The notes: a model not told the origin generated them from the letters alone. A DNA stretch of 61,652 nt from DATIKM01 sp035477595 (GCA_035477595.1 DATIKM010000042.1:1-61652); one strand, 5' to 3'. Shown: positions 17,734-26,604, numbered from the stretch's first letter. Numbers and translations: made by a program.

Positions 17734-17762
17734 TTGCGAGAGTATACGCGCTCAGGTATAAT
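17734..17762 (+). promoter_or_regulatory. candidate promoter of the kinase-tatA operon
   Basis: TTGCGA (17734-17739), a 17-bp spacer and a perfect TATAAT (17757-17762), with a start near 17769, 70 bases before the GTG at 17839. It overlaps the divergent tRNA-Leu promoter almost completely. Confidence 0.6.
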
Positions 17763-17770
17763 CGTGTCAA
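17741..17770 (-). promoter_or_regulatory. tRNA-Leu promoter
   Basis: Minus-strand TTGACA (17770-17765), an 18-bp spacer and TATACT (17746-17741), with a start near 17734, about 18 bases before the mature tRNA 5' end. The -35 is a perfect consensus. Confidence 0.78.
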
Positions 17771-17838
17771 GCGCGCGGCCGCCTGATGCGCTCATGTGTT
17801 GTCGGCAGTCTGGCGCGGCTCGCTCAGGGGTTGCGCGG

Positions 17839-18801
17839 GTGGTCCTGACCGTCACGCTGAACGCCGCCGTCGATCGAACCTATCGCATCGAGGGGTTCGC
17901 CCTCGACCGCGTTCATCGACCGACTGAGAGCCGCGTGGTCGCCGGTGGTAAGGGCGTGAACGTGGCGCGCGTTGTGTGCGCCTTGGGCGGCGAAGCGCTG
18001 GCTACGGGGTTTCTGGGCGGGTACCACGGCCGGTTCGTGGAGCGCTCGCTGAACGAGGAAGGCATCGCGCACGACTTTGTGCGCACGCGAGGCGAGTCGC
18101 GGCTCTGTATCGCGGTCGTCGACCCCGTGAGCGGGACGCAGACGGAGGTCAACGAGAACGGGCCCACGGTATCGCGCGCGGAGGTCTCACGCCTGGAGAG
18201 GCGCTTTGTGGCCCTGCTGGAGCGCGTGCGGCCGGACTGGGTGGTTCTTGCCGGCAGCGTTCCCCCGGGAGCGCCCGACGACATCTATGCGCGGCTGATT
18301 GGGCTTGCGAACCGGGAGAAGGTGCGGTCGGTACTCGATGCGAGCGGCGCTGCACTTCGTAACGGTGTGGCAGCGCGGCCGTGGATGGTGAAGCCCAACC
18401 GTGCTGAGATGGGGCAACTTTTCGGCGCACCGCCGCGTACGGTTGACGAGGCTGCGGAGCGCTGTAGCCGTCTAATAGAGTACGGCATCGCGGTGGCGCT
18501 CGGGACACTTGGGCGTGAAGGTGCGGTGCTGGTCTGTTCTTCGGGCGCCTGGTACGCAGAGCCGCCGGCGGTTGAGTTCGTGAGCGCGGTCGGCTCCGGG
18601 GACGCGCTGGTGGCGGCAACGCTATGGGCGCTCGGCCAGGGCCAGACGCTGACGGAGGCGCTGCGGCTGGGCGTCGCCGCGGGTGCGGCGAACGCCATGG
18701 TGTGCGGGGCCGGTTACTGTACGGCGGAGCAGGTTCACAGCCTCGCGCCCGCTGTGGCGGTCCGAGGGCTTGTCGCTGGTCGGAGGGTCGGCGTTGGTTG
18801 A
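17839..18801 (+). CDS. PfkB-family sugar-phosphate kinase (1-phosphofructokinase / tagatose-6-phosphate kinase type)
   Basis: A 320-residue ribokinase-fold enzyme. The opening LTVTLNAAVDRTY and the early GGKGVNVAR motif (36-44) are typical of FruK/LacC-type kinases; the catalytic GSGD loop (VSAVGSGDALVAA) lies near 255 with Asp as base. It should phosphorylate fructose 1-phosphate or a similar sugar phosphate with ATP. Which substrate it uses cannot be told; no fru PTS is nearby. Start: GTG 17839 behind AGGGG; ATG 17794 is an alternative. Its TGA overlaps the TTG start of tatA. Confidence 0.82.
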   Translation: MVLTVTLNAAVDRTYRIEGFALDRVHRPTESRVVAGGKGVNVARVVCALGGEALATGFLGGYHGRFVERSLNEEGIAHDFVRTRGESRLCIAVVDPVSGTQTEVNENGPTVSRAEVSRLERRFVALLERVRPDWVVLAGSVPPGAPDDIYARLIGLANREKVRSVLDASGAALRNGVAARPWMVKPNRAEMGQLFGAPPRTVDEAAERCSRLIEYGIAVALGTLGREGAVLVCSSGAWYAEPPAVEFVSAVGSGDALVAATLWALGQGQTLTEALRLGVAAGAANAMVCGAGYCTAEQVHSLAPAVAVRGLVAGRRVGVG

Positions 18802-19255
18802 TGCGCTGCTATTCATCGAGGGCCCGATCCAGATCGCGATCGTCCTGGTGATCGCGCTGATCCTGTTCGGCCCGGACAAGCTGCCGGAGATCGGCAAGCA
18901 GATCGGGTCCGCGCTGCGCGAGATCCGTCGTGCAACGGGAGAGGTGACTCGATCGTTCAACACCGACTACGAGCCGGAGCCGGAACCCTACAACTACAAC
19001 GACACCGCCCGTTCGTCGTACCACACGCCCAGCTACCAGGCTCCCGAGTACAACCCGGGCCCCGACCTGACCGATTACACAATTGCCGGCATGTCGCCAC
19101 ACGAGGCGCTCTCCGATCCGGTTGCTCCGGCGCCGAGCGTGGACGACTACACTATCGCAGGCCTTGCGCCTGCATCGAGCGCCCAATCCGACCACGCCGA
19201 GGCAGTAGCTACCGGCGCGGCAGCGGGCGGCCTGTCGTCGGACTGCCCGTCGTAA
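18794..19255 (+). CDS. tatA: TatA/TatB-type twin-arginine translocase subunit with long acidic tail
   Basis: A 153-residue protein. An N-terminal hydrophobic helix (LVIALILFGPDKLPEIGKQI) and the following amphipathic helix fit TatA/TatB, with the FGP hinge intact. The tail, about 100 residues, is rich in Glu, Pro and Tyr and carries two copies of DYTIAG(M/L)xP, which is unusual. The start is TTG 18794, with GGAGGG six bases upstream, overlapping the kinase stop. Whether it plays the TatA or TatB role is unclear; tatC is not in the window. Confidence 0.8.
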   Translation: MVDALLFIEGPIQIAIVLVIALILFGPDKLPEIGKQIGSALREIRRATGEVTRSFNTDYEPEPEPYNYNDTARSSYHTPSYQAPEYNPGPDLTDYTIAGMSPHEALSDPVAPAPSVDDYTIAGLAPASSAQSDHAEAVATGAAAGGLSSDCPS

Positions 19256-19265
19256 GGAGTTCCCG

Positions 19266-19583
19266 ATGCTAGACCTGATGGCCAACGCGTTCGGCCCGAC
19301 TCAGTGGCTGATCCTCATCGCCATCGTGCTGCTGCTGTTCGGCGGGAGCCGGATACCAGAGATCATGCGTGGTCTTGGGTCCGGTATGAAGGAGTTCAAG
19401 AAGGGGCTCCACGAAGAGGAAGAGGCCGAAGCGGCCTCGGCCACTGCTCTGCGCGACGCTCCGCCTCCGTCGGCCGCATCCAGCCCTGCTGAGCTCGAGG
19501 AGCGGCTTCGCCAGCTCGAGGCGCGGCTGCAGGAAGCAGGGCGCACCAACGCTGCGTCGGGCACTGAGGCCCGGAGGGACTGA
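19266..19583 (+). CDS. tatA: TatA-type twin-arginine translocase subunit
   Basis: A 105-residue second TatA-like protein. QWLILIAIVLLLFGGSRIPE gives the transmembrane helix and hinge, followed by an amphipathic helix (MRGLGSGMKEFKKGL) and an acidic, Ala-rich tail ending in a predicted coiled coil (ELEERLRQLEARLQE). ATG 19266 follows GGAG by six bases and lies ten bases after the first tat gene. The pair may supply TatA and TatB functions for folded-protein export. Confidence 0.88.
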   Translation: MLDLMANAFGPTQWLILIAIVLLLFGGSRIPEIMRGLGSGMKEFKKGLHEEEEAEAASATALRDAPPPSAASSPAELEERLRQLEARLQEAGRTNAASGTEARRD

Positions 19584-19640
19584 GGCACTAGCCGGAGAAC
19601 GGATGGCCCCACGGCAAGGGGGCGTCCAGGAGTTCACCCC

Positions 19641-19880
19641 TTGGCAGTTATGCATATCGTGCTGTCGGTGTTCCAGGTTGCGGTCGCGCTCCTGCTGATC
19701 GGGATAATCGCCATTCAGCAGTCGAAGAGCGAAGGCCTTGGCGGCACCATCGGCGGCAAGGTCTCGTCCGCGTTCAAGGGGAAGCCTGGGTTTGACGATA
19801 AGCTCACCGACTGGACGAAGATGCTGGGCGGGGCGTTCATCGTCGTCAGCATCCTGGTGGCGGTAACCGCCGGCCGTTGA
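19641..19880 (+). CDS. secG: preprotein translocase subunit SecG
   Basis: A 79-residue, two-helix subunit that assists SecYEG export. The first helix is followed by the conserved IQQSKSEGLGGTIGG loop, and the second helix is near the C-terminus. The start is TTG 19641 with AGGAG eight bases upstream; ATG 19650 would be poorly spaced. It lies 57 bases after the second tatA, placing Sec and Tat components together. Confidence 0.92.
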   Translation: MAVMHIVLSVFQVAVALLLIGIIAIQQSKSEGLGGTIGGKVSSAFKGKPGFDDKLTDWTKMLGGAFIVVSILVAVTAGR

Positions 19881-19912
19881 CCTTCGCGCCCCCGGAGGCG
19901 CGTCACGAGACC

Positions 19913-19944
19913 CAGACGGACGGGCTCGCCGGCCCGTCCGTCTG
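19913..19944 (+). terminator. GC-rich hairpin after secG
   Basis: A perfect 13-bp stem (19913-19925 with 19932-19944) and six-base loop, 32 bases after the secG stop. No U-tract follows. It probably ends the kinase-tat-sec transcript and stands before the large peptidoglycan synthase gene. Confidence 0.6.
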
Positions 19945-20009
19945 CTTAGGCGGCGGACCGCTCGCCGCGCCCGCAGTGCACCCGGCCGTCCGCCGGTGGT
20001 GGTGAACCG

Positions 20010-23000
20010 ATGACGCATGCTAAGGCGTGGCGCATCGAGGGCGGCCTCCTCCTGTTCTTCGTTATTCCTATCGTGGCCCTTTCGGGCCTCCTCGCGGTGG
20101 CCGGCCGGGTCGCCGGCACCCCCACGGCATCCGCCCTCAATCTGAACACGGCGTCCGCGGACGCCATCGCCCTCGGGCTGAGTATCCACCCGGACCTGGC
20201 GCAGCGGCTGGTTGCACGGCGTGCGGCCCTCGGGGGCTTCGCGCACACGGACCAGGCGCTGTCGCTGCCGCTTCTTGACGAGGCTGAGCAGGCTCGCGCC
20301 GTCGATGCTCAGCGGCGCAGCGGGGTCGATGTGAATGCAGCGGGCGCCCCGCAGCTGGCGTCTGGCCTCGCCATCGGTCCGTTGGAGGCAGGGCGTATCG
20401 CGGAACACCGGTCAGGTCTCCCGGGTGAGCGATACGCAAGCGTGGCTGAGGCGCTGCGCGCGCCCCTGGTGTCCTCCGATGCAGTGCGGGATCTGGCCGT
20501 CCTGCCGGTCGTCCGCGATCGCGCCGAGGCCGTGGGCATGGCCGCCGCGGCATGGGCCGCGCTCTGCGCTGTCACGGCGGTCCTGCTGCTGCTGCTGCGT
20601 CGGTTCACGCAGGGAGGCGACCCTCTGCTCGCGCCGCTTGCGCTTCTGTTGAGCGGCATTGGTGCGGCGCTGCTCTTCAGCATCCATGACCCCGTCCGCG
20701 ACTCCCTGGTCTACCTCCACCATGTGATGGGTGTCGGCCTCGGGTGCCTCGCCTTCCTGCTGGGAGCCGCCCTGCCAGCCCAGGATGGGGCGAAGGGCCT
20801 GGCAGGGCTGTTGCCGTCGCGGGCCCGCTTGCGACGGCTGGGTTACCTGTGGGCGCTCGCCGCTTTGGCGCTCCTCGCCGCTTTGGCGCTCTTCGGCAGC
20901 GGCCCGGGCGGCACGCGGATCGCTCTGGGTTCCTTCCAGCCCGTGGAGGCTATCAAGGTCCTTGTGGTGCTGTTCCTCGGTGCATACCTGGCGGACCGGG
21001 GCAGCGTCACGTTGGCGACGAGACATCGTTGGGGCGCTCGCTCGGCGCGCACGCTACGCGAGCGGATGGGCCGGATCGCCCTGCCGCGCGCGCGCGACCT
21101 GGCGCCAATAACGGTAATGTACGGGGCCGCTCTCTGCCTGTTCCTGGTGGTGCGCGAGCCGGGGCCAGCCCTGCTGCTGTTCGGCCTCTTCCTGGGCATC
21201 CTCTATGTGGCGACCGGCAGGCCGGGCGTGGTGTGGAGCGGCGCGGCGGCGGCCCTCGCTGGCATGGCTGCGCTAGCCGTCCTGCGTATCGGGGCGGCGC
21301 CCGTGCGCATCGACATGTGGCTCTCGCCGTGGGAGGCGCAGACCGCGGACGCGGCACTATTGGCACACGGGCTCTGGGCGATGGCATCCGGCGGGCTCTG
21401 GGGGAGCGGCCTCGGTCTTGGCGCACCGGGCCTGACACCGCTCGCCGGCGGAGACATGGCGCTCGCCGCGCTGGCGGAGGAACTGGGGCTCATCGGCGTG
21501 GTGATGGCCCTGTTCGCCTACACGACGCTCTGCGCGTCGGCGTTCCGGGCCGCAGCGGCCGCATCTACCGAGTTCGACCGCTACATCGCGGCGGCGATCG
21601 GGGTCCTGTTCGGCGTCCAGGTCACCATGGTCTGCTACGGGGTCACCGGCCTCGTGCCGCCATCTGGTCTCTCACTGCCGTTCCTCGCCTACGGCAACTC
21701 CTCCCTTGTCGCCAGCTTCTTCCTGCTGGGCCTTCTGCGCGGCGTCTCGGCGCCAAGCGGCAGCGTCCCCGTCATGGCGCCACGCCCCGCCTTGCGAGGT
21801 GTCCTGCAGACACTGACAGTGGCGGCCAGCATCGGTCTGCTGGGCGTTGTGGGTCTGCGCGTCGCCTGGGTACAGGTCGTCGCGGCCGATGAGCTCGGCG
21901 GCCGCGAGCTCATGGCGCCGGACGTTGAGGGCGTGCGCCGGCCGCACGTGAATCCGCGGCTCCTGGCGACCGCGCGAGCCGCAACGCGGGGCACGATCTA
22001 CGACCGCCACGGGCGCGTGCTCGCCACATCCCGCAGCGAGCAGATCGCCCGAGCGCTGCCGGGCGACACACCCGTCGTGGTGGAGGCCCTCCGCGTCGGC
22101 CGCTTCTACCCAAGAGGGGAGCCGTTCGCGCACCTGGTGGGGTATCGCGATGCTGTGGCCGGCGGACCGACCGGTGTAGAGCTCCTCATGGACGAGCATC
22201 TGCGCGGCTTCCGTAGGTATGCCGAGCTCTTGCGCGACTACCGCGCCAAGGATATGCCGGCCTGGTTGGCGCGTGCGCCCGCGCGGGCTGGCGCTGACGT
22301 CGTGCTGACCATCGACGCCGGGCTGCAGGAGGCTGCATACCACGCGCTGCGCCGTCAGGTGCGTGCCGCGCGCCAGGCACGTCGACGGACAACGGCATCG
22401 GGCGCGGCATTCGTGGCTATAGACCCCGCTACCGGAGAGGTGCTGGCCGCCACATCGTATCCGTCATTCAATCCCAACCGGGTTGGCGCGCTCTGGCGGA
22501 GGCTAGTGGCCGACGAGCGCGGCGAGCGGCCGCTGGTTAACCGGGCGTACGACGGGGTCTACCGGCCCGGCTCGACCCTCAAGGTGGCCACCGCGGCGGC
22601 GGCGCTCGAGGCAGGACTCGATCCCGAAGTCCTCTGCGCTCATGAGGTTCGCGCGCTGACATGGTCGCATCAGGGCAGGAGCTACGTGCGCTCGGGCCTT
22701 CGCGACGATGGGATGGGGCCCGGACACGGCAGGATCGGCATGGAGCGCGCCCTCGCCGTCTCGTGTAACGTCTACTTCGCGAACCTCGGACTGTCAGTTG
22801 GCGTGGGTCCACTGGGCTCGATGCTTCGCGACCGCCTGCTGCTCCAGCTCACGCCGGGAGCGGCTGCGCTGGCGGAGCGCCTGCCCGACCACGCGATCGG
22901 CGACGGGCTGATGCGAGCCACGCCGCTGGAGATGGCCCGCATGGTGGGCGCCGTCGCGGCGGGCGGCGCGCTGATGGCGACGCGCTCCGTGAAGGAGGTC

Positions 23001-23345
23001 CGCCCGCGTGGGGCTGCTGCTCCGGACACCCAGGCGCCGGCCCTCGAGTCTCGCGCGATGAGCGAGGCGAGCGCTGCGCGGCTCGCCCGGATGCTTCGCG
23101 GCGTCACCGAGACCGGGACTGCGCGCTACGTCTTCGACGGCCTCCGCGTGACGGTTGCGGGGAAGACAGGGACGGTGGACGCGGCGGAGCCGAACATGGC
23201 GCCTCACTCGTGGTTCGTCGGGTTCGCGCCCGCCTCCAGGCCGCGCGTGGCATTCGCGTGCATCGTGGAGAACGGCGGGTTCGGGCGGGCCGCGGCCGCG
23301 CCGGCCTGCCGCGAGGCCCTTGCAGCACGGTTCGGCCGTCGGTAG
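20010..23345 (+). CDS. HhH-SEDS-transpeptidase fusion: RodA/FtsW polymerase joined to class B PBP
   Basis: A 1111-residue single chain. After one transmembrane helix, residues about 42-165 hold two ComEA-like helix-hairpin-helix units (LNLNTASADAI; VDVNAAGAPQL). Residues about 170-580 form a SEDS glycosyltransferase: LLLFGLFLGILYVATGR resembles actinobacterial RodA, Asp482 before ALAALAEELG is the likely catalytic Asp, and PFLAYGNSSL is a variant of PFxSYGGS. From 590, a PbpA/PBP2-like part has RGTIYDRHGRVLATS and an intact active site: Ser855-x-x-Lys858, SCN at 918-920 and KTG at 1052-1054. It should both polymerise and cross-link peptidoglycan in the periplasm. ATG 20010 has only a weak GGTGGTG site. 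Confidence 0.9.
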   Translation: MTHAKAWRIEGGLLLFFVIPIVALSGLLAVAGRVAGTPTASALNLNTASADAIALGLSIHPDLAQRLVARRAALGGFAHTDQALSLPLLDEAEQARAVDAQRRSGVDVNAAGAPQLASGLAIGPLEAGRIAEHRSGLPGERYASVAEALRAPLVSSDAVRDLAVLPVVRDRAEAVGMAAAAWAALCAVTAVLLLLLRRFTQGGDPLLAPLALLLSGIGAALLFSIHDPVRDSLVYLHHVMGVGLGCLAFLLGAALPAQDGAKGLAGLLPSRARLRRLGYLWALAALALLAALALFGSGPGGTRIALGSFQPVEAIKVLVVLFLGAYLADRGSVTLATRHRWGARSARTLRERMGRIALPRARDLAPITVMYGAALCLFLVVREPGPALLLFGLFLGILYVATGRPGVVWSGAAAALAGMAALAVLRIGAAPVRIDMWLSPWEAQTADAALLAHGLWAMASGGLWGSGLGLGAPGLTPLAGGDMALAALAEELGLIGVVMALFAYTTLCASAFRAAAAASTEFDRYIAAAIGVLFGVQVTMVCYGVTGLVPPSGLSLPFLAYGNSSLVASFFLLGLLRGVSAPSGSVPVMAPRPALRGVLQTLTVAASIGLLGVVGLRVAWVQVVAADELGGRELMAPDVEGVRRPHVNPRLLATARAATRGTIYDRHGRVLATSRSEQIARALPGDTPVVVEALRVGRFYPRGEPFAHLVGYRDAVAGGPTGVELLMDEHLRGFRRYAELLRDYRAKDMPAWLARAPARAGADVVLTIDAGLQEAAYHALRRQVRAARQARRRTTASGAAFVAIDPATGEVLAATSYPSFNPNRVGALWRRLVADERGERPLVNRAYDGVYRPGSTLKVATAAAALEAGLDPEVLCAHEVRALTWSHQGRSYVRSGLRDDGMGPGHGRIGMERALAVSCNVYFANLGLSVGVGPLGSMLRDRLLLQLTPGAAALAERLPDHAIGDGLMRATPLEMARMVGAVAAGGALMATRSVKEVRPRGAAAPDTQAPALESRAMSEASAARLARMLRGVTETGTARYVFDGLRVTVAGKTGTVDAAEPNMAPHSWFVGFAPASRPRVAFACIVENGGFGRAAAAPACREALAARFGRR

Positions 23346-23472
23346 ACCATCCGCTGCTCGCGGCCCACAGGCGCGATCGGCTCGCATCGACTGCGGGGAA
23401 GGCGACCCCTCTCGTGGGCGCGGGATCGTCGTGGGTGGAGCTGACCGGATTGCACCGGCGCGCCGGCCACGG

Positions 23473-23874
23473 TTAGCGGGGGTTCAGGTACACCGGCTCG
23501 TGCGTCTCCACGGAGCAGCCGACTACCAGGACGCCCTCTGGTATCCTGATGCCGCGGTGGTCGCGCTCGCCCGGACCTGTGACGCGCATCGCGTAGGGCG
23601 CACCCCGAGGGCACCGTGCCGACACGTGCACGATCTCCTTCAGGTCCTGGACGTTGGTGGTGAACGCACCCGCCGGAGAGGCTTCCCGGAACCGCCCATT
23701 GGCTTTGGCCATCAGCAGCCGGCGCTGGTGGCACTGCTGGAGGTCCGCCTGGCGCTCCGCGGCACGGTAGAACGGTGACGCCGCAGCGAAGAGGATCAGT
23801 ACCACAAGTGCGCCGACCAGCACATCGGTGGGTGCCGATCCCCGTTGTCTGCCGCAGAGCGGGCGAGTGCTCAT
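23473..23874 (-). CDS. pseudopilin-like protein with atypical N-terminus
   Basis: A 133-residue protein. A basic leader (RQRGSAPTDV) precedes a single hydrophobic helix (LVGALVVLILFAAA), laid out like a prepilin but without the FTLxE cleavage motif; the GS-A junction is a possible cleavage point. The mature part has three cysteines and a short globular region. It may be a minor pseudopilin or an unrelated bitopic protein. ATG 23874 follows AGGGAG by five bases. It lies between two converging or co-directional large genes with no obvious partner. Confidence 0.55.
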   Translation of the reverse strand: MSTRPLCGRQRGSAPTDVLVGALVVLILFAAASPFYRAAERQADLQQCHQRRLLMAKANGRFREASPAGAFTTNVQDLKEIVHVSARCPRGAPYAMRVTGPGERDHRGIRIPEGVLVVGCSVETHEPVYLNPR

Positions 23875-23979
23875 GGGAGCTCCCTGGCAGAACCCGACGA
23901 TCAGGCTCCGCCCTCTGGGTTGTTCCGCATTGAGAGTGCGGGTCCCCATGGCATGGCGTGGGCCTGCGTGCGAGGGCGG

Positions 23980-26490
23980 CTACTCCAGGCAGAAACCGGC
24001 AGGGCTGCCGGCCCGAACGATGCAGGGAAGCGGCGCATCGGCAGGCCAGGCGATCCTGTACGGAATGCCAGGCAGCAGATCGAAGCAGTTGTCAGGCAGG
24101 TCGCGGTCTCCCTCGACGTCGAGGCAGACGCCCCATGCGAACTGGTCCGCAGTCAGCACGGCGCCGCCCGTGTCAGCCTCGACGCGGATCGACGGCTGGC
24201 CCCAGTCGAGATCGCGGAACCGCTCGACCAGTAGGCGGTGCTGGGCGACCGCGGCGCCATCGTCGTACAGGACTGCAAACGCGCCGGATGCCCTGGAGCC
24301 CGCAACCTCGAGGTCCGCCAGCGCCAGCGACGCGATCCGGCGGGAGGAGTTCGCCGGCACCTCCGCCTCGATGGTCGTGTCGAGCGGACATCCGCCGCGG
24401 ATGCCGAACACACCGTAGCGAACCGAACCGCGCCAGGGCTCCATCCGCTCGTTGACACCGTAGACGCCGATCGCGGCGTCATCGACCGCCACGACCACGG
24501 TCAGCGGCGCGAATGCGCGCCTCACCGGGTGGTAGGCGAGCTTGCGGCGCCGGTAGTAGTCCACGATGGTCCAGCCGTGCGTCACCGGCCATGAGTCGTT
24601 GTACATCCAGAAGATGGCCGACGCGCTGCTGAACATGCGGCGCCGGTAGTTCAGGATGTACTCCTGGAGCCCCTCCGCCTGGAGCAGGCCGCTCAGGAAG
24701 GCGTAGTCCTCAATCGACATGCTCTCGGGCTCGCGGCCGAGCCAGAGGCGAACCGTCTCATAGGCGCGGCCCATCTGGCCAGGGGCTCCCACGGCCGCGA
24801 GCGGGTTGTCGTGGTGTTGCCACGATGGCGACAGCACGCTCCGCTCGCCCTCCGGCAGGAACTGTCGAAGGGTCGCGATGCTGCTTGCGCCCAGCACGCC
24901 GCCCTCGTTCGGGAAGCGATCCACGCAGGCGCGGTACTTCCAGAAGTCGGCGCCCCCCGTGTCCATGATGGAGACCTCCCAAGGGTGCTGGTCGCCAACA
25001 GTGGGGTCGTTCGGGTCTGCGTAGTCCGGCGACCACGGGGAGCTGAGCCAGTGAAGGACGGAGGGGTTCTCCTCCAGCACGATCTTGGGGATGTCGTGGT
25101 GGAACAGGGCGTAGTGCGGATGGGTCCGCAGGCTGTCGTCGTAGCCCCAGGTCCAGTCGCCCCACTCCACCTCGTTGTTGCCGCACCAGACCACGAGTGA
25201 CGGATGGTGCGCGAGGTCACGGACGGCGTGTGTGACCTCGCGCCGAACCTCGGCGGCGAACTCGGGGTGGTCGCCGGGGTACTTGGAGCACGCGAAGAGG
25301 AAGTCGTGCCAGAGCAGCACGCCCGCTTCGTCACAGGCCTCGCACAGGGCGCGGTCCGCGAATAGTGCGCCTCCCCAGACGCGAAGCGTGTTGAAGTTCG
25401 CTTGTCGGGCAAGGTCGACAAGTTCCCGATAGCGCTCGGGCGTCACCTCGCTGTAGAGCATGTCTGGCGGCACCCAGTTGCCGCCCTTGCAGAAGATGGG
25501 CCTGTCGTTGATGCGGAGCACGCAGTAACGTCCGGTGACGGGGTGTCGCGACTGGTCCATCTCGACCTTGCGGACGCCCGTGCGGCGCGTCTCTCTCTGA
25601 GGTGCCTCACAGGCATCATCGAGCGTTACGTCCACATGGTATAGCGCCTGCTCGCCATGTCCCTCGGGCCACCAGAGCGCTGGCTGTTCGATCTCAATCG
25701 TCATCGCCACGCGGGCGCCCTCCAACGTGGGGGTGACCGACGCGGATGCCCCGCGTCCCGTCTCGCGGATGACCGCGCGGAGCGCGACCGGTCCGGCAGT
25801 ATCGCCCGCGGCGACGACGGTCGCGCGCACGTGCATCATGGCCCGATCAAGGTCCGCCCCCGGGACCGCGAAGACGGTCACATCGCGCAGGACAGGCGAC
25901 GACGCCCACTCGAGGCGCACGTCCCCTAGGATGCCCACGTTGACCATGCGCGGGTTCCAGTCCCAACCGCACTGGTACTGCGGCTTGCGGTGCCAGGCGC
26001 GGCGCGTGATGCGTGCGGGCCAGTCGTGGGAGTACTCCAGCACGGGGCGGTCCACGGTGGAGTAGAGGCCCGACTCCAGGCGGACGATGAGCTGGTTGGA
26101 GCCCTCGCGGAGCTTGCCGGTCACCTCGAAAAGCGCGGGCCGGTGCGCGTTCGCATGTCGGCCCACCACCTCGCCGTTCAGCGTGACTACAGCATCGAAC
26201 TCCAGCCGATCGAACTGGAGCCAGGCGCGGCCAGCACGGGCCACGTTCGGCGCCTCGAAGTCGCGCCGGTAGCACCAGAACTGCTCCTCGACCCAGCGCG
26301 CCTTAAGTGAGTTCATGCCATAGTTGGGGTCCTCAAGGAGCCCTGCGTCCATCAGGACGCGATGCACAGGCGCGGGCACGGTGGCTCTGAGCATGCCACG
26401 GCCGCGCAGGGCGGGATGGGCGAAGTAGTCCGGGTTGTCCTCCGTGAAGGTGAGGTCCCAGACGCCATTGAGGCTGAGCGAGCCGTTCAC
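23980..26490 (-). CDS. GH2 beta-mannosidase-like glycoside hydrolase
   Basis: An 836-residue enzyme of the GH2 family. An N-terminal jelly roll (SLNGVWDLTF opening), an immunoglobulin-like domain and a TIM barrel are followed by C-terminal beta-domains. CGNNEVEWG carries the acid/base Glu, and FPNEGG stands where beta-mannosidases have SEFG, supplying the nucleophile Glu with an altered context. LRVWGGA and WHDFLFACSKYP are typical of beta-mannosidases. No export signal is visible, so it probably acts on imported oligosaccharides. Start: GTG 26490 behind AAGGAG; the open frame runs 19 codons further upstream. Confidence 0.82.
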   Translation of the reverse strand: MNGSLSLNGVWDLTFTEDNPDYFAHPALRGRGMLRATVPAPVHRVLMDAGLLEDPNYGMNSLKARWVEEQFWCYRRDFEAPNVARAGRAWLQFDRLEFDAVVTLNGEVVGRHANAHRPALFEVTGKLREGSNQLIVRLESGLYSTVDRPVLEYSHDWPARITRRAWHRKPQYQCGWDWNPRMVNVGILGDVRLEWASSPVLRDVTVFAVPGADLDRAMMHVRATVVAAGDTAGPVALRAVIRETGRGASASVTPTLEGARVAMTIEIEQPALWWPEGHGEQALYHVDVTLDDACEAPQRETRRTGVRKVEMDQSRHPVTGRYCVLRINDRPIFCKGGNWVPPDMLYSEVTPERYRELVDLARQANFNTLRVWGGALFADRALCEACDEAGVLLWHDFLFACSKYPGDHPEFAAEVRREVTHAVRDLAHHPSLVVWCGNNEVEWGDWTWGYDDSLRTHPHYALFHHDIPKIVLEENPSVLHWLSSPWSPDYADPNDPTVGDQHPWEVSIMDTGGADFWKYRACVDRFPNEGGVLGASSIATLRQFLPEGERSVLSPSWQHHDNPLAAVGAPGQMGRAYETVRLWLGREPESMSIEDYAFLSGLLQAEGLQEYILNYRRRMFSSASAIFWMYNDSWPVTHGWTIVDYYRRRKLAYHPVRRAFAPLTVVVAVDDAAIGVYGVNERMEPWRGSVRYGVFGIRGGCPLDTTIEAEVPANSSRRIASLALADLEVAGSRASGAFAVLYDDGAAVAQHRLLVERFRDLDWGQPSIRVEADTGGAVLTADQFAWGVCLDVEGDRDLPDNCFDLLPGIPYRIAWPADAPLPCIVRAGSPAGFCLE

Positions 26491-26550
26491 GCGTGGGAGG
26501 CTCCTTCGGTTGGGAACAGCGCGACACAGGCGGCGGGCCTTGCACACAGC

Positions 26551-26584
26551 GATCCCCTGTCACGTCGAGGCGTGACAGGGGATC
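26551..26584 (-). terminator. 14-bp hairpin after the tRNA cluster
   Basis: 26551-26564 pairs perfectly with 26571-26584, 21 bases past the 3' end of tRNA-His on the minus strand. No U-tract. It likely ends the tRNA transcript before the GH2 gene. Confidence 0.65.
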
Positions 26585-26604
26585 GGAGCTCGTTAAGGAT
26601 GGCG

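Noticed and set aside
20868..20900. Short direct repeat GCCGCTTTGGCGCTC
   Set aside because: Two copies within a coding transmembrane segment, explained by the repeated AALALL residues.
897..26490. A dedicated mannan-use locus (GH5-like lipoprotein and GH2 beta-mannosidase)
   Set aside because: The two genes lie 21 kb apart on opposite strands with unrelated genes between, so no locus can be claimed.
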